Positions 5,219 to 5,332 of a stretch of DNA of 5,332 bases are shown here, one piece after another. This DNA comes from Trebonia sp. (GTDB lineage: Bacteria; Actinomycetota; Actinomycetes; Streptosporangiales; Streptosporangiaceae): positions 1 to 5,332 of the forward strand of contig JASHPP010000825.1 of the NCBI GenBank assembly GCA_030038035.1. The letters run 5' to 3'. Both the position numbers and the translations under genes were made by a program. The first letter of the stretch is position 1. The number at the start of each line of letters is the position of its first letter. A model generated the notes under the pieces. It was not told the DNA's origin, did not search any database, and saw nothing but the letters and a program-made list of their open reading frames with translations.

Positions 5219-5236
5219 GGAGGACCCAGAATGTAA
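5219..5236 (+). other. Ribosome-binding site followed by a start-stop ATGTAA
   Basis: GGAGGA at 5219-5224 is followed, after six bases, by ATG at 5231-5233 and at once by TAA at 5234-5236. The signal is well formed but encodes only a methionine. It may be the mutated start of a lost gene, a start-stop regulatory element, or chance. Confidence 0.3.
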
Positions 5237-5332
5237 CCCTTGCAGCGCCATCGACCGAGTGAGAGTATCCAAGACAAATCTTCAGACGCTCGACTGACCA
5301 ATTGTCACATGCCAGCGTACGAATAATCACGA

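Larger units (their letters stand above)
5026..5332. other. Upstream region of the DUF1275 gene, no convincing gene
   Basis: About 300 bases with lower GC and no reading frame of convincing codon use on either strand. It should hold the DUF1275 promoter, but I could not pick out clear -35 and -10 boxes on the - strand. Visible items: a 7-bp tandem repeat GGCATCT at 5049-5062, an inverted repeat ATCGA-7-TCGAT at 5086-5102, the palindrome at 5130-5148, and a ribosome-binding site followed by ATGTAA at 5219-5236. The absence of a + strand gene start before the right edge suggests the next gene lies beyond the window. Confidence 0.6.

Noticed and set aside
5302..5329. TTGTCA and TAATCA with 16-base spacing, a possible + strand promoter at the right edge
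   Set aside because: The -35 is good but the -10 is poor, and no gene is visible before the window ends.
5109..5330. 73-codon - strand frame at the right edge
   Set aside because: No recognisable motif, poor third-position GC bias, no ribosome-binding site that can be checked, and it contains the palindrome. Probably non-coding.

Overview
The window is GC-rich DNA with strongly G/C-ending codons. It has leader-type hairpins without U-tracts and an IS4-type transposase of a kind I associate with Streptomyces, Frankia and related genera, so the source is probably an actinomycete (Actinomycetota). The genus cannot be settled from this stretch.

Layout: (1) 1-543, the 3' two thirds of a short-chain dehydrogenase/reductase (SDR) gene on the + strand, entering from the left edge. 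(2) 544-943, a gene-free stretch that is locally less GC-rich. It holds a terminator-like hairpin, a candidate sigma70-type promoter, a perfect 35-bp palindrome and a 12-bp palindrome just upstream of the next gene. (3) 944-2065, an intact stand-alone methionine-synthase-II-type (MetE C-terminal domain) protein, + strand. (4) 2070-4054, insertion-sequence debris: two dead copies of related IS4-family transposase genes lying head to head. Their matching 3' ends, each a ~35-bp repeat containing the transposase stop codon, form the outer borders. (5) 4090-5025, an intact DUF1275/YoaK-type membrane protein on the - strand. (6) 5026-5332, a leader/intergenic stretch of lower GC with a palindrome and no convincing gene.

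The two intact genes converge on the IS debris, which begins five bases after the stop of the MetE-like gene and ends about 35 bases from the stop of the DUF1275 gene, so neither is broken. Nothing shows that the SDR, the MetE-like protein and the DUF1275 protein act in one pathway. The SDR and MetE-like genes share an orientation but are separated by 400 bases with their own hairpins and a candidate promoter.

I do not see a convincing new multi-gene system. The most informative signals are the inverted pair of decayed IS copies with different internal deletions, a possible hairpin hiding the transposase ribosome-binding site, and the structured leader of the MetE-like gene.
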